A stretch of DNA of 17,318 bases, from contig JAGOLU010000007.1 of the NCBI GenBank assembly GCA_017993865.1, forward strand, positions 1 to 17,318. The letters run 5' to 3'. The position numbers and the translations under genes were made by a program. Origin of the DNA: Candidatus Woesebacteria bacterium. GTDB lineage: Bacteria > Patescibacteriota > Microgenomatia > UBA1406 > GWC2-37-13. Position 1 is the first letter of the stretch; each line of letters begins with the position of its first letter. Positions 1-7,912 of the stretch are shown piece after piece. The notes below the pieces were generated by a model, which worked only from the letters and a program-made list of their open reading frames with translations, was not told the DNA's origin and did no database searches.

Positions 1-2
1 CA

Positions 3-863
3 TTTTATGTCATGCCTCACATTCCTCAGACTTCAATACCGACTATTTTGGTTGATCAAACCCTCGAATATCGAGTATATAAGCATTTTATTTCTAAACT
101 CCCCTGGTATCTTCATCATCCGCTCAGACTCGACACATTTAAACTCAAATATTGGGAGGAGCACTATTGGAATCATGCACAGCTCGTAGCCGCTGTTTCA
201 AAGACAGATGCAGAGGCTATCCACATGCTTGCCCCCAACATCAAGCCCGTAGTGATTCCCAACGGAGCCAGCGACGACATGTTTGTCGAAAAACCAATTA
301 TAAAAAATAGTGAGGGAGTTACAAATCTTTTATTTGTTGGGAATTTCGCTTGGCTTCAGAATACTGAGGCAGCAAAATATCTGATAGAAGAAATCCTGCC
401 GCTCTTGAAAAATAAACTCTCGAACTATCGTCTTACAGTCGCTGGTCAAAAAATCCCTGATAGTTTTACGAATCTTAAGGACACCCATATTCGTTGTATT
501 GATCTCGAAGGGTCTGATAACGAAACCGTCCGAGATATCTATACGAATGCCAGTATATTTGTTGCCCCGATATTCGGACCAGGTGGTACCCGGCTCAAAA
601 TTCTTACCGCCATGGCAACTCATTTGCCTGTGGTAACCACATCTACAGGTGCAGAAGGTCTCTATCTTACACATACAGAAAGCGTTATGCTGGCCGAAGA
701 TCCAAAGGGTTTTGTGGAGAGCATTGTTGCTCTTGCCAATGATCAAGGGATGAGAGAGCACGTAGCAAATAACGCATATTCCATCGCTCGCACATCGTTT
801 AGTTGGGAGTCAATCACCAAGACACTTGTAGAGTCATACCAATCTATTATCAACAAACATTAA
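3..863 (+). CDS. GT4-family glycosyltransferase, 5'-truncated by window edge
   Basis: The reading frame is open from base 3, so the N-terminal acceptor-binding half begins outside the window; the in-frame ATG at 12 is only an internal methionine. What remains is the end of the first Rossmann domain and the whole nucleotide-sugar-binding domain. Counting from that methionine, I see PNGASDDMF (83-91), the strand LFVGNF followed by a helix (107-124), and GGTRLKIL...MATHLPVVTT (191-210) with GAEG just after, the pattern of GT4 enzymes in exopolysaccharide clusters. Such enzymes transfer a sugar from a nucleotide-sugar to a membrane-linked or polysaccharide acceptor on the cytoplasmic side. The donor and acceptor cannot be told from sequence. 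The gene is followed after 7 bases by a second GT4 gene, so the two are probably one transcription unit. Confidence 0.85.
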   Translation, partial: FYVMPHIPQTSIPTILVDQTLEYRVYKHFISKLPWYLHHPLRLDTFKLKYWEEHYWNHAQLVAAVSKTDAEAIHMLAPNIKPVVIPNGASDDMFVEKPIIKNSEGVTNLLFVGNFAWLQNTEAAKYLIEEILPLLKNKLSNYRLTVAGQKIPDSFTNLKDTHIRCIDLEGSDNETVRDIYTNASIFVAPIFGPGGTRLKILTAMATHLPVVTTSTGAEGLYLTHTESVMLAEDPKGFVESIVALANDQGMREHVANNAYSIARTSFSWESITKTLVESYQSIINKH

Positions 864-870
864 CAGACGT

Positions 871-1983
871 ATGCATATTGGGATCGATATATCGCAAATA
901 GTGTACGAGGGCACAGGTGTCGCACGCTTCACTTATCACCTGATAAAAGAGATTTTGAGCAAGCCATCCCTACATACGTGGACATTCTTCTTTTCGTCTC
1001 TCAAAAATGAACTCAATGCAGATATCCTTCGAGAGATACAAGCGAGTGATCACCAACTTATTCGATGGTATGTCCCTCCTCGCCTGCTTTCGGTGCTTTG
1101 GAATGAGTCGAAATGGAGAAATCATGCACCGATTCCAAACAAGTTTGACCTTTTTATCTCTTCAGATTGGACCCAACCACCCGCAAAGATAGCTCAACAC
1201 CGTGCTACCGTAGTACATGATCTCGTTTTTAAAAAGCTTCCAGAGACTGTCGATCCTCTTATCTTATCTACACAAAACAAGCGGCTTGCTCATGTGGTGA
1301 GCGAATGTGATCTTGTCTGGTGCGATAGTAAATCTACCGCTACCGACCTTAAGGAATTCTATCCCGATATTAAGGGTACAGTGAAGGTCAACTACCCGGG
1401 TGTGGTTGCTCCCATAATGCAAGAATCCAAACCATTCCCGTATGTGTTCAAACCTCAAGAGTATTTCTTTGCAGTTGGGAAGATAGAACCCCGCAAAAAT
1501 CTCCAGCGCCTCATTGAGGCCTTTCTCGAGATAACTCAGCTTCCTCACTATGCTCATTACCATCTCGTTATTGCGGGACCAAGAGGGTGGGATGTTGCGA
1601 CACAAGCACTCTCGCGCCCACAGATTCATCTATTGGGTGCCGTTTCCGACTCTGAACTTGCACGACTATATCAAAACGCTCTCGCATTCGTATTCCCTTC
1701 TTTATACGAAGGTTTCGGTATTCCTCCACTTGAAGCGATGGCACTTGAGTGCCCAGTAATACTCAGTGATGTTTCTTCCCTTCCAGAAATTGCCGACACC
1801 ACCTCTGCTCTTTTTGTAAACCCTCACTCAGTAGTGAGTATACGTGATGCGATGATCCGTGTAATCAATGATGCTGATCTCCGAGCGTCATTGATTGCTG
1901 CCGGAAAACAAAATGTCTCACGTTTTACGTATCAACACTACGTACGAAATATGTTAGAATCAATTGATTATCTTGTTGTTTAG
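871..1983 (+). CDS. GT4-family glycosyltransferase (mannosyltransferase-like)
   Basis: A complete 370-residue GT-B enzyme. It starts with MHIGIDISQI and the glycine-containing loop YEGTGVARFTYHL expected of the acceptor domain. VHDLVF lies at 115-120, GKIEPRKN (203-210) opens the second Rossmann domain, and PSLYEGFGIPPLEAM (276-290) carries the EX7E pair (E280, E288) that contacts the donor sugar nucleotide. SSLPEI follows at 302-307. This is the layout of WbaZ/MtfB-like mannosyltransferases, but sugar specificity is inferred from resemblance only. Length is normal for the family. The ATG lies 7 bases after the previous stop, with no visible Shine-Dalgarno motif. It probably acts in series with the flanking GT4 enzymes in building one surface glycan. 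Confidence 0.9.
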   Translation: MHIGIDISQIVYEGTGVARFTYHLIKEILSKPSLHTWTFFFSSLKNELNADILREIQASDHQLIRWYVPPRLLSVLWNESKWRNHAPIPNKFDLFISSDWTQPPAKIAQHRATVVHDLVFKKLPETVDPLILSTQNKRLAHVVSECDLVWCDSKSTATDLKEFYPDIKGTVKVNYPGVVAPIMQESKPFPYVFKPQEYFFAVGKIEPRKNLQRLIEAFLEITQLPHYAHYHLVIAGPRGWDVATQALSRPQIHLLGAVSDSELARLYQNALAFVFPSLYEGFGIPPLEAMALECPVILSDVSSLPEIADTTSALFVNPHSVVSIRDAMIRVINDADLRASLIAAGKQNVSRFTYQHYVRNMLESIDYLVV

Positions 1984-2020
1984 ATAGTTGTCGTGTGTGT
2001 CTGAATATTCGTAGAAATAT

Positions 2021-3175
2021 ATGCGCCTTATTCTTATTGATGGAAACGAAGCTAATGTCGATCAGACCGTAGGGGTTTCTGTATATACGTTGAATTTGCT
2101 CATGCAGTTTAAGAAGTATGCCTCTCATGATATTCGGTTCCTGGTGTACCTTCGCAAAGAGCCAAAACTCCATCTACCTCGCGAAAATCAATATTTCCGA
2201 TACAAGGTCGTTTGGGGGCCATTTGCATGGCTCCGAATATTCCTCCCAATCCAGCTCAAGATTGACTACGCGTGGCAACGCATGAGACGATTCTTGCGAC
2301 TTACCCACATCCGGTTTCATGTGTTCTTTTCGCCTGCACACTATTCGCCCAGCTGGCTCCCAACGGGGTGCAAACTTGTGGTAACCATTCATGATCTTGC
2401 ATATGAGTTCTTTCCTGATGAGTTTTTGAAAAAAGACCTGCATAAACTCCACCATTGGACCATTGATTCTGTAATAAAAGCGAGCGCAGTGATTGCAGTA
2501 TCAGAAAACACAAAAGAAGATATAGTCCGTGTCTACAATGTGCCTACCGACATGGTTCATGCGATACCAAATGGATTCACTCCCGTTAAGGTTTCGACAC
2601 CCAAGCAAACAATGATCATTAACGGTCACGATTATAAGTTGAGTCCCTACAAGTATCTGCTCTACATTGGCACGCTCCAACCCCGAAAAAATATCAGTAC
2701 TCTTATATACGCTTTTGCGCTCTTCAACAAAGAAAATCCAGAATATAAGCTCATTATCGCCGGCAAGAAAGGATGGTTATACGACGATATTTTTGTCTTG
2801 ACTCAAAAACTAAAACTTGAAAGTTCCGTACATATCGTGGGCTACGTGACAGAACAAGAGAAATATCACCTGTTCAATAAGGCCTTCTGTTTTGTCATGC
2901 CAAGCTTGTATGAGGGTTTTGGTCTGCCGATTCTTGAGGCATTTTCAGCAAGCTGCCCTGTTATTTGTAGCAATACATCATCGCTTCCCGAGGTGGGCGG
3001 TAACGCAGCGCTCTACTTCGATCCCAAAAATGCAACAAGCCTGCTCCAAAAGCTGAGAGATCTCGAGAAAGATCTTAAGGTAAGGAATGAGCTTATCGAA
3101 AAAGGAGAAAGACAAGCACATAAGTTTTCTTGGGAGTACTGTGGAGAAGCTACCTTGGAAGTACTTTTGAAGTAG
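2021..3175 (+). CDS. GT4-family glycosyltransferase (mannosyltransferase-like)
   Basis: A complete 384-residue GT4 enzyme, clearly a paralogue of the previous gene. Shared landmarks are the N-terminal LIDGNEAN...VGVSVYTLNL, TIHDLAYEF (122-130), AVSENTKEDI (159-168), IPNGF (182-186), GTLQPRKN (217-224) and PSLYEGFGLPILEAF (294-308) with the EX7E glutamates E298 and E306, then SSLPEVGGNAALYFDP. The role is transfer of a nucleotide-activated sugar, possibly mannose, to a growing glycan at the cytoplasmic membrane. It starts 37 bases after the previous stop. I see no convincing promoter or ribosome binding site in that gap, so co-transcription with the upstream GT genes is likely. Specificity is not readable from the sequence. 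Confidence 0.9.
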   Translation: MRLILIDGNEANVDQTVGVSVYTLNLLMQFKKYASHDIRFLVYLRKEPKLHLPRENQYFRYKVVWGPFAWLRIFLPIQLKIDYAWQRMRRFLRLTHIRFHVFFSPAHYSPSWLPTGCKLVVTIHDLAYEFFPDEFLKKDLHKLHHWTIDSVIKASAVIAVSENTKEDIVRVYNVPTDMVHAIPNGFTPVKVSTPKQTMIINGHDYKLSPYKYLLYIGTLQPRKNISTLIYAFALFNKENPEYKLIIAGKKGWLYDDIFVLTQKLKLESSVHIVGYVTEQEKYHLFNKAFCFVMPSLYEGFGLPILEAFSASCPVICSNTSSLPEVGGNAALYFDPKNATSLLQKLRDLEKDLKVRNELIEKGERQAHKFSWEYCGEATLEVLLK

Positions 3176-3230
3176 AAATGATACGGTAAAAATGTGCTTA
3201 CTCGGCAAACTGTAGAGAGAGTGCGCTAAC

Positions 3231-3236
3231 TATATT
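3231..3236 (+). promoter_or_regulatory. Possible -10 box for the FemAB-like gene
   Basis: TATATT lies in the 82-base gap between the third glycosyltransferase and the FemAB-like gene, 21 bases upstream of the ATG at 3258. There is no good -35 at 16-18 bases. The hexamer is flanked by a 5-bp inverted repeat (GCTAA and TTAGC). Supported only by resemblance to the consensus and by position. Confidence 0.3.
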
Positions 3237-3257
3237 TAGCATTGACCTTTGAGACAT

Positions 3258-4301
3258 ATGATCAACATTATCGACACATGTCCCGAATGGAACATATTCG
3301 CAACCCACCCTATGCAATCATTTGAGTGGGGTAACGTGCGCAAAAATGAAGGGAAAACGGTGGTAAGGTTTGGTGAATATGACAAATCGGGCACGATCTG
3401 CGCGGTTTATGCAATGACTATCCACCCTATACCTTTTACTGGTTGCTTTATCGGATATATACCAAAATCGACTCTACCGTCGAAAGAACTGATTGCATAT
3501 CTAAAATCATATGCACGAAGCAATCGGTTAGTCTTTGTAAAATTCGAACCAAATTCATTACATGGATCCACGCAAAACGGCTGGATGACAGGACTCGTGA
3601 AATCTGCACATCCGCTCTTCACCCCGTGGAACCAACTCCTTGATATAGCGCAACCTGAAGATGAATTGCTTAAAAAAATGCACTCCAAAACTCGCTATAA
3701 CGTTAGGCTTGCCGAGAAGAAAGGTGTGCGCGTGCAATTAATGAATAACGATGAAGGATATGCTATCTTTGAAAAATTGTATTTCGAGACTTGTGCTCGA
3801 CAAAAGTACCACGGGCACACTCGTACATATCATCGAAATATTTGGACCACTCTGAACGATTCCTTAGTAAAATCTTTCCGTTCGTCAGAGTTCGAATCAG
3901 CCGACGATGTGGTGAACCCGCGAGTCTTAAGATCTCACATACTTGTTGCCTTCTACCAGGATATCCCGCTTGCCGCATATCAACTATGGCAATTCAACGA
4001 TGTTTTGTATTATGTGTATGGTGGATCGTCCGAAGAGCACAAGAATGTTATGGCGCCTAATTTGCTTATGTGGGAGACGATCAAACTTGCAAAGAGACTG
4101 GGGTGTCATACATTAGACATGTGGGGTAGTCTTGCACCCAACTTTGACCCCAAAGACCCTTGGGCGGGGTTCACTAAGTTTAAACAAGGGTATGGGACAA
4201 CGTTTGTGCAGTATGCAGGTTCCTTCGACCTCGTTGGCAATCGATTGCTTTACAGACTGTATTCGTATGCTCAAGCAATACGGCAGAGATTCTTTTTGTA
4301 G
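3258..4301 (+). CDS. FemAB/FemX-like peptidoglycan bridge aminoacyltransferase
   Basis: A 347-residue GNAT-fold protein of the FemABX group. These enzymes add amino acids from aminoacyl-tRNA to the lipid II stem peptide, acting at the cytoplasmic face of the membrane. The signature is LLKKMHSKTRYNVR followed by AEKKGV (137-157), then the second GNAT half with YVYGGSSEEHK (252-262), NLLMWETIKLAKRLG and FTKFKQGYG (305-313). A TTG nine bases upstream is in frame, but I chose the ATG at 3258 because MINIIDTCPEWN is the usual family opening. There is an unusual charged stretch at about 206-226, between the two halves, before ILVAFY. It follows three glycosyltransferases on the same strand, which fits a cell-envelope locus. 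Which amino acid is transferred is unknown; some relatives instead act in surface-glycan or lipid modification. Confidence 0.85.
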   Translation: MINIIDTCPEWNIFATHPMQSFEWGNVRKNEGKTVVRFGEYDKSGTICAVYAMTIHPIPFTGCFIGYIPKSTLPSKELIAYLKSYARSNRLVFVKFEPNSLHGSTQNGWMTGLVKSAHPLFTPWNQLLDIAQPEDELLKKMHSKTRYNVRLAEKKGVRVQLMNNDEGYAIFEKLYFETCARQKYHGHTRTYHRNIWTTLNDSLVKSFRSSEFESADDVVNPRVLRSHILVAFYQDIPLAAYQLWQFNDVLYYVYGGSSEEHKNVMAPNLLMWETIKLAKRLGCHTLDMWGSLAPNFDPKDPWAGFTKFKQGYGTTFVQYAGSFDLVGNRLLYRLYSYAQAIRQRFFL

Positions 4302-4320
4302 AGCGTGATTCTGAAACGCT
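4302..4320. terminator. Weak hairpin between convergent genes
   Basis: AGCGT (4302-4306) and ACGCT (4316-4320) form a 5-bp stem with a 9-base loop between the FemAB-like stop and the stop of the converging Nudix gene. There is no T-tract on the + side, so this is at best a weak bidirectional stop signal. Confidence 0.2.
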
Positions 4321-4843
4321 ACCCTTGATTAAGTGTTATGCAGTCTAAGATAGACTCTTCGTACCCCAAGTGACTCCATGCAGGATCTTGAGAAGAATAT
4401 GCTTTTTGAAGTGTGCTTATGCTTTGCCACTCTAAAGCAATCACCTCATCTTTTTCTACACTAAGGTCAGAAGTGTCTCCAGCGAATTCTAATGTATAAA
4501 CACTAATAAACTCACGCCCTGACAGATATTTGTACAACTTGACGAACTGGAAGTGACTATCTGAAACCACTAATCCTGTTTCTTCAGACAATTCAGTCAC
4601 TGCTGTCTCAATTTCCGTTTTGGACGGCGCATTGTGACCGCCAAAGAATGGCTCCCATTTTAGCTTGTTTGTAGGAACTAAGGCAGATCGCTGATGGCAC
4701 AGTATCTGCGCACGTCCATCATGTATCCATATATGGCTATTCCTATGCCATATTCCTTTTTCATGGGCTGTAGTCTTCAGTTCAGGTTGTATCGGATTGT
4801 TATTCTCATCAACACAAAAGATGAGCTCACCAGGGTCTATCAT
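4319..4843 (-). CDS. Nudix hydrolase, YfcD/IPP-isomerase-like, with degenerate Nudix box
   Basis: A 174-residue protein with the layout of the YfcD/IPP-isomerase-like Nudix branch: an N-terminal VDENNNPI, then GIWHRNSHIWI (30-40), a QRS turn (51-53), and the Nudix segment beginning GGH at 68-70. The box is altered. In G-x5-E-x7-REUxEExGU the glycine (G69) and the ELSEETG part (84-90) are present, but the first glutamate is K75 and the arginine is T83. The retained glutamates are the main metal ligands, so activity is possible but not assured. The substrate is unknown; the family hydrolyses diphosphates linked to another group. Its ATG overlaps the TGA of the upstream Nudix gene by four bases, implying translational coupling. 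It ends against the convergent FemAB-like gene. Confidence 0.8.
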   Translation of the reverse strand: MIDPGELIFCVDENNNPIQPELKTTAHEKGIWHRNSHIWIHDGRAQILCHQRSALVPTNKLKWEPFFGGHNAPSKTEIETAVTELSEETGLVVSDSHFQFVKLYKYLSGREFISVYTLEFAGDTSDLSVEKDEVIALEWQSISTLQKAYSSQDPAWSHLGYEESILDCITLNQG

Positions 4844-5289
4844 AGAGATTGAAAATTGACGCCTTCGTAAAATGCTTTATGCTCAGGTATTACCTTCGAT
4901 GACAGATCAGTAAAGAATGCATATTCTGTGGCTTGACTGTTAAGGACAAAATTGAATGATTCCGGTTTGACCAAAAACGGCAACGATACCGAATACCCGA
5001 AGCCCCTCTCTGCTTCTTCGGACCAAGTTTCAATATATCCAAGCAGTCTGCCAACTTCTACATCAACTCCCAGTTCTTCACGAGCTAGACGTCTTACCGC
5101 ATCCTGAAGTGACTCTCTGTACATCACTGTGCCACCCGGAGTGTGCCACATGCCAGCCCAACCGTGCTCCGTCCGCTTCGTAAGCAGTATTTTCTTATCT
5201 TTTATAACCACTACTTCGACGGCAAGTCGAGGGACAATTGAATAGATATCTTTAAATTTCTCGTATGGGAGTCGATTCGGCGTATCCAT
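4840..5289 (-). CDS. Nudix hydrolase resembling GDP-mannose mannosyl hydrolase
   Basis: A 149-residue Nudix protein. After an N-terminal LPYEKFKDIYSIVPRLAVEVVVI come KRTEHGWAGMWHTPGG (38-53) and the Nudix box G53-x5-E59-x7-R67. The glutamate that should follow the arginine is L68, giving RLAREELG. That E-to-L change, and the Y/F-x-x-IV-S-x-P-L-like N-terminus, match my recollection of GDP-mannose mannosyl hydrolases (Gmm/NudD), which split GDP-mannose to GDP and mannose by attack at the sugar carbon. The nearby mannosyltransferase-like GT4 genes make a GDP-sugar substrate reasonable, but this is inference. It is the first gene of a two-Nudix unit (ATGA overlap with the next), 85 bases downstream of lon. 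No Shine-Dalgarno motif is seen before the ATG. Confidence 0.8.
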   Translation of the reverse strand: MDTPNRLPYEKFKDIYSIVPRLAVEVVVIKDKKILLTKRTEHGWAGMWHTPGGTVMYRESLQDAVRRLAREELGVDVEVGRLLGYIETWSEEAERGFGYSVSLPFLVKPESFNFVLNSQATEYAFFTDLSSKVIPEHKAFYEGVNFQSL

Positions 5290-5323
5290 GGTTCAATTTA
5301 AGAAAACACTTTGTAAACGAATG

Positions 5324-5347
5324 ACACTGAGACAACACTGAACACTG
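5324..5347. repeat. Three ACACTG direct repeats upstream of the Nudix pair
   Basis: ACACTG occurs at 5324-5329, 5335-5340 and 5342-5347, with starts 11 and 7 bases apart, in the 85-base gap between lon and the Nudix pair. The 11-base step is about one helical turn. They could be half-sites for a regulator of the Nudix genes or simply chance; there is no further support. Confidence 0.3.
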
Positions 5348-5374
5348 CCTATTGTCTATTGCGACTTACTACTG

Positions 5375-7852
5375 TTACTTCTTTTTGTCTTTAGTCGCGG
5401 GTTTCTTTTTCTGGGATTTAGGTTCTTGAAGTGCTTCCTTAAGAACATCTTCGATACGTTGTACAAAAACAAATTCCATCACATCCTTGATATTTGAAGG
5501 AATATCTTCCTCAAAGTTTCTTTTGTTTCCTTCTGGCAAGAGTACTTTTTTGATTCCCGCCCGATTTGCCGCAAGAACTTTCTCTTTGATCCCCCCTATT
5601 TCGGTGATTCTCCCTCTGAGCGTTATTTCGCCTGTCATGGCGAGATATTTGTCCACGGGCTTTTTGGTGAGCGCAGAAACCATTGCTGTGGTAATAGCTG
5701 CGCCCGCAGATGGGCCATCTTTAGGTGTTGCTCCTTCTGGCACGTGAACATGGATATCCATCTTGCTAAATAAGTCACTAGCCAAACCGAAGTCATCAGA
5801 GTGCGATCTCACATACGAAAGCGCTGCCTGACAAGACTCTTTCATGACATCTCCCAAGTTTCCGGTGAGCGTGAGATTTCCTTTACCTGGCATGGTGGTC
5901 ACTTCGATAAAAAGTATATCGCCTCCAGATTGTGTCCATGCGAGGCCTGTACTAATGCCGATGTAATCAACATCTTCGACCATTTGATTGAGATACTTGG
6001 GGACGCCTAGGTACTTGGGCACCTCTTCGACAGGTATGCTCTTAATGTACGGAATTCCCTCAACTATTTTCGCAGCAACTTTGCGGAACATATTGGCAAT
6101 TTCGCGTTCAATATTTCTTACTCCTGCTTCTCGGGTATATTTTCGTATAATTTCTCGTATTGTTTCTTCTGGCAGTGACACTTGTTCATGCGATACAGCC
6201 GCAGCTTCGAGCTGTTTAGGCACCAAATACTTTTTGGCGATATTGTATTTCTCATCTTCTGTGTATCCTGCGAAATGGATCACTTCCAAACGATCCAAGA
6301 GAGCGGGGGGTATGGTGTCAAGCTGGTTTGCAGTGGTGATAAAGAACACCTCAGACATGTCAAAGGGCAACTCTAGGTAGTGATCTTCGAAGGCACCGTT
6401 TTGCTCTGGATCAAGTAGCTCTAAGAGCGCTGAAGCGGGATCACCCCGGTAGTCATTTCCGATTTTGTCTATCTCATCGAGCATAAATACTGGGTTTTTG
6501 ACTCCTGCTTGCTTTATTGCCTTGATAAATCTTCCTGGCATCGAACCCACGTATGTGCGTCTATGCCCTCTGATTTCTGCTTCATCTCGCACTCCTCCAA
6601 GAGAGACCTTCACAAATCGAGTGCTTAACGCCTTTGCGATTGACCTTCCAATCGATGTTTTACCTACTCCAGGCGGTCCTACAAAACAAAGAATGTTTGG
6701 TTGTCTCTCTTTTGTCGACACTATATCCTGATGGATAGGTGTCGCCTTCTTCTTCTTAACCTTTTCTTTTTCTTCTTGTAGCTCAGGAGATTCTTCTTGA
6801 GTAGAAAGTTGGGCATGTAACTTAAGAACAGCCAGATACTCCAAAATGCGTTCTTTGACCTTAGGCAACCCATAATGATCTTCATCGAGTATCCCTCGAG
6901 AAAGACCTATGTCTATATTCTGAGGTGAGCGGACATTCCAAGGCAGTTCTACAACCGTCTCAATGTAGCTTCTTAATGAGGACGATTCCGGGTTGAATTG
7001 AGACATTTGCTCGAGGCGCCTGATCTCTTTCGCGACCTTATCTTCTATGTCTTTGGGCATTTTGGCAGCTTTAAGCTTGTCTTTAAGGTCTTTTGCACCT
7101 TTGTCACCAGCTCCTTTGCTTCCTCCGAGCTCTTCCTCGATTGTTTTCATTTTTTCTCGCAAGATATTCTCTCGCATTGTGTCATCTATCTTCTCGCTGG
7201 TTCTCTTTGATATATTTTGCTCTATTTCAAGCACTTTAATTTCTTCTGCAATTCTTTCTGACAACTTTAATAGTCGTTCTTTAAGATCATTAATCTGAAA
7301 TATTTTATACTTCTCTGATAATTTTAAATCAAGTACGGAAAGCACCTGATATGAGAATGTATACGCATTATTTATATATAGGACATTAATCATGAAATTG
7401 AGATCAAGGGTTTTACCCATATTGATTGCTCGCTTCAGTTCTCCTGCTATATGATGTACCAATGCCTGGGTCTCACTATCGTCAGTAATGACTTCATCCA
7501 CCTTTGCAACCTCTACCTCTAGGTATGGTTCATTTGAAGTGATCTGTCCTATGACAACCTTTTCTAATCCTTTGACCATGATCTGCGTTTCTCCACGCTC
7601 GCCAGGGTTCACACGCTCGATCGTCGCAATGACCCCTATGGTGTTGAGGTCAGCAAGGCCGGGCTGATCCTTGGAGTTGAGCTGGGTTGCTATGACGATC
7701 TTATTGTCTTTCTGTACTGCATGCTGTAATGCCGCCAGGCTCTTCGATCTCCCAACTATTAAAACAGACTCGCATGAAGGCATGACAATGGTATCCAAAA
7801 CAGGAAGTAATGGGTATATGGGTTGTTGTGACGATTCATTTTGTTGGTTCAT
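5375..7852 (-). CDS. lon: ATP-dependent Lon protease
   Basis: A full-length LonA of 825 residues that degrades misfolded and regulatory proteins as a cytoplasmic hexamer. Residues from the ATG: N-terminal LON domain about 10-200, coiled middle part about 195-300, Walker A GPPGVGKTS (392-400), Walker B VFMLDEID (455-462), and the protease domain with catalytic Ser715 in DGPSAG and Lys758 in KEKV. I chose the ATG at 7852; an in-frame TTG at 7891 would give 838 residues, but that TTG is the start of a TTGACA -35 box. Two oddities: a highly charged insertion of about 33 residues (about 350-384, Glu then Lys-rich) between EYLAVLKLHA and the Walker A strand, where E. coli Lon has only a few residues, and a lysine-rich C-terminal tail. 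It is probably transcribed from its own promoters in the 278-bp upstream region. Confidence 0.97.
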   Translation of the reverse strand: MNQQNESSQQPIYPLLPVLDTIVMPSCESVLIVGRSKSLAALQHAVQKDNKIVIATQLNSKDQPGLADLNTIGVIATIERVNPGERGETQIMVKGLEKVVIGQITSNEPYLEVEVAKVDEVITDDSETQALVHHIAGELKRAINMGKTLDLNFMINVLYINNAYTFSYQVLSVLDLKLSEKYKIFQINDLKERLLKLSERIAEEIKVLEIEQNISKRTSEKIDDTMRENILREKMKTIEEELGGSKGAGDKGAKDLKDKLKAAKMPKDIEDKVAKEIRRLEQMSQFNPESSSLRSYIETVVELPWNVRSPQNIDIGLSRGILDEDHYGLPKVKERILEYLAVLKLHAQLSTQEESPELQEEKEKVKKKKATPIHQDIVSTKERQPNILCFVGPPGVGKTSIGRSIAKALSTRFVKVSLGGVRDEAEIRGHRRTYVGSMPGRFIKAIKQAGVKNPVFMLDEIDKIGNDYRGDPASALLELLDPEQNGAFEDHYLELPFDMSEVFFITTANQLDTIPPALLDRLEVIHFAGYTEDEKYNIAKKYLVPKQLEAAAVSHEQVSLPEETIREIIRKYTREAGVRNIEREIANMFRKVAAKIVEGIPYIKSIPVEEVPKYLGVPKYLNQMVEDVDYIGISTGLAWTQSGGDILFIEVTTMPGKGNLTLTGNLGDVMKESCQAALSYVRSHSDDFGLASDLFSKMDIHVHVPEGATPKDGPSAGAAITTAMVSALTKKPVDKYLAMTGEITLRGRITEIGGIKEKVLAANRAGIKKVLLPEGNKRNFEEDIPSNIKDVMEFVFVQRIEDVLKEALQEPKSQKKKPATKDKKK

Positions 7853-7862
7853 ATTAGTTAGC

Positions 7863-7891
7863 AGTTTAGCAAGTTGTTTGCTAATTGTCAA
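7863..7891 (-). promoter_or_regulatory. Candidate lon promoter, near-leaderless
   Basis: On the - strand a perfect TTGACA (7891-7886) is followed after 17 bases by TAAACT (7868-7863, four of six matches). A start about seven bases further would leave only a few bases before the lon ATG at 7852. This explains why an upstream in-frame TTG exists without being a start codon. No Shine-Dalgarno motif precedes the ATG, consistent with leaderless initiation. Confidence 0.5.
7866..7884. promoter_or_regulatory. Inverted repeat TTAGCAA-N5-TTGCTAA inside the lon promoter
   Basis: Perfect 7-bp arms (7866-7872 and 7878-7884) lie between the -35 and -10 boxes and overlap the -10. A third half-site, TTAGCAG, sits directly beside them at 7858-7864. 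This is where a repressor would block polymerase. The outer bases recall the CIRCE element (TTAGCACTC-N9-GAGTGCTAA), but arm length and spacing differ, so HrcA is not claimed. Confidence 0.5.
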
Positions 7892-7912
7892 GTGTAATTT
7901 GATTAAATAGCC

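Noticed and set aside
330..761. 143-codon ORF antisense to the first glycosyltransferase
   Set aside because: Lies wholly inside a clear GT4 coding region and resembles nothing I recognise.
5988..6380. 130-codon ORF antisense to lon
   Set aside because: Mirror of the conserved AAA+ region; serine- and isoleucine-rich translation with no motif.
7858..7884. CIRCE/HrcA operator at lon
   Set aside because: Only the TTAGCA/TGCTAA ends agree. The CTC/GAG inner part and the 9-base spacer of CIRCE are missing.
7853..7891. TTG start for lon giving 13 extra N-terminal residues
   Set aside because: The TTG is the first triplet of a perfect TTGACA -35 box with a -10 at 17 bases, and the extra residues lie over promoter and repeat sequence. 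The ATG at 7852 fits the LON domain start better.
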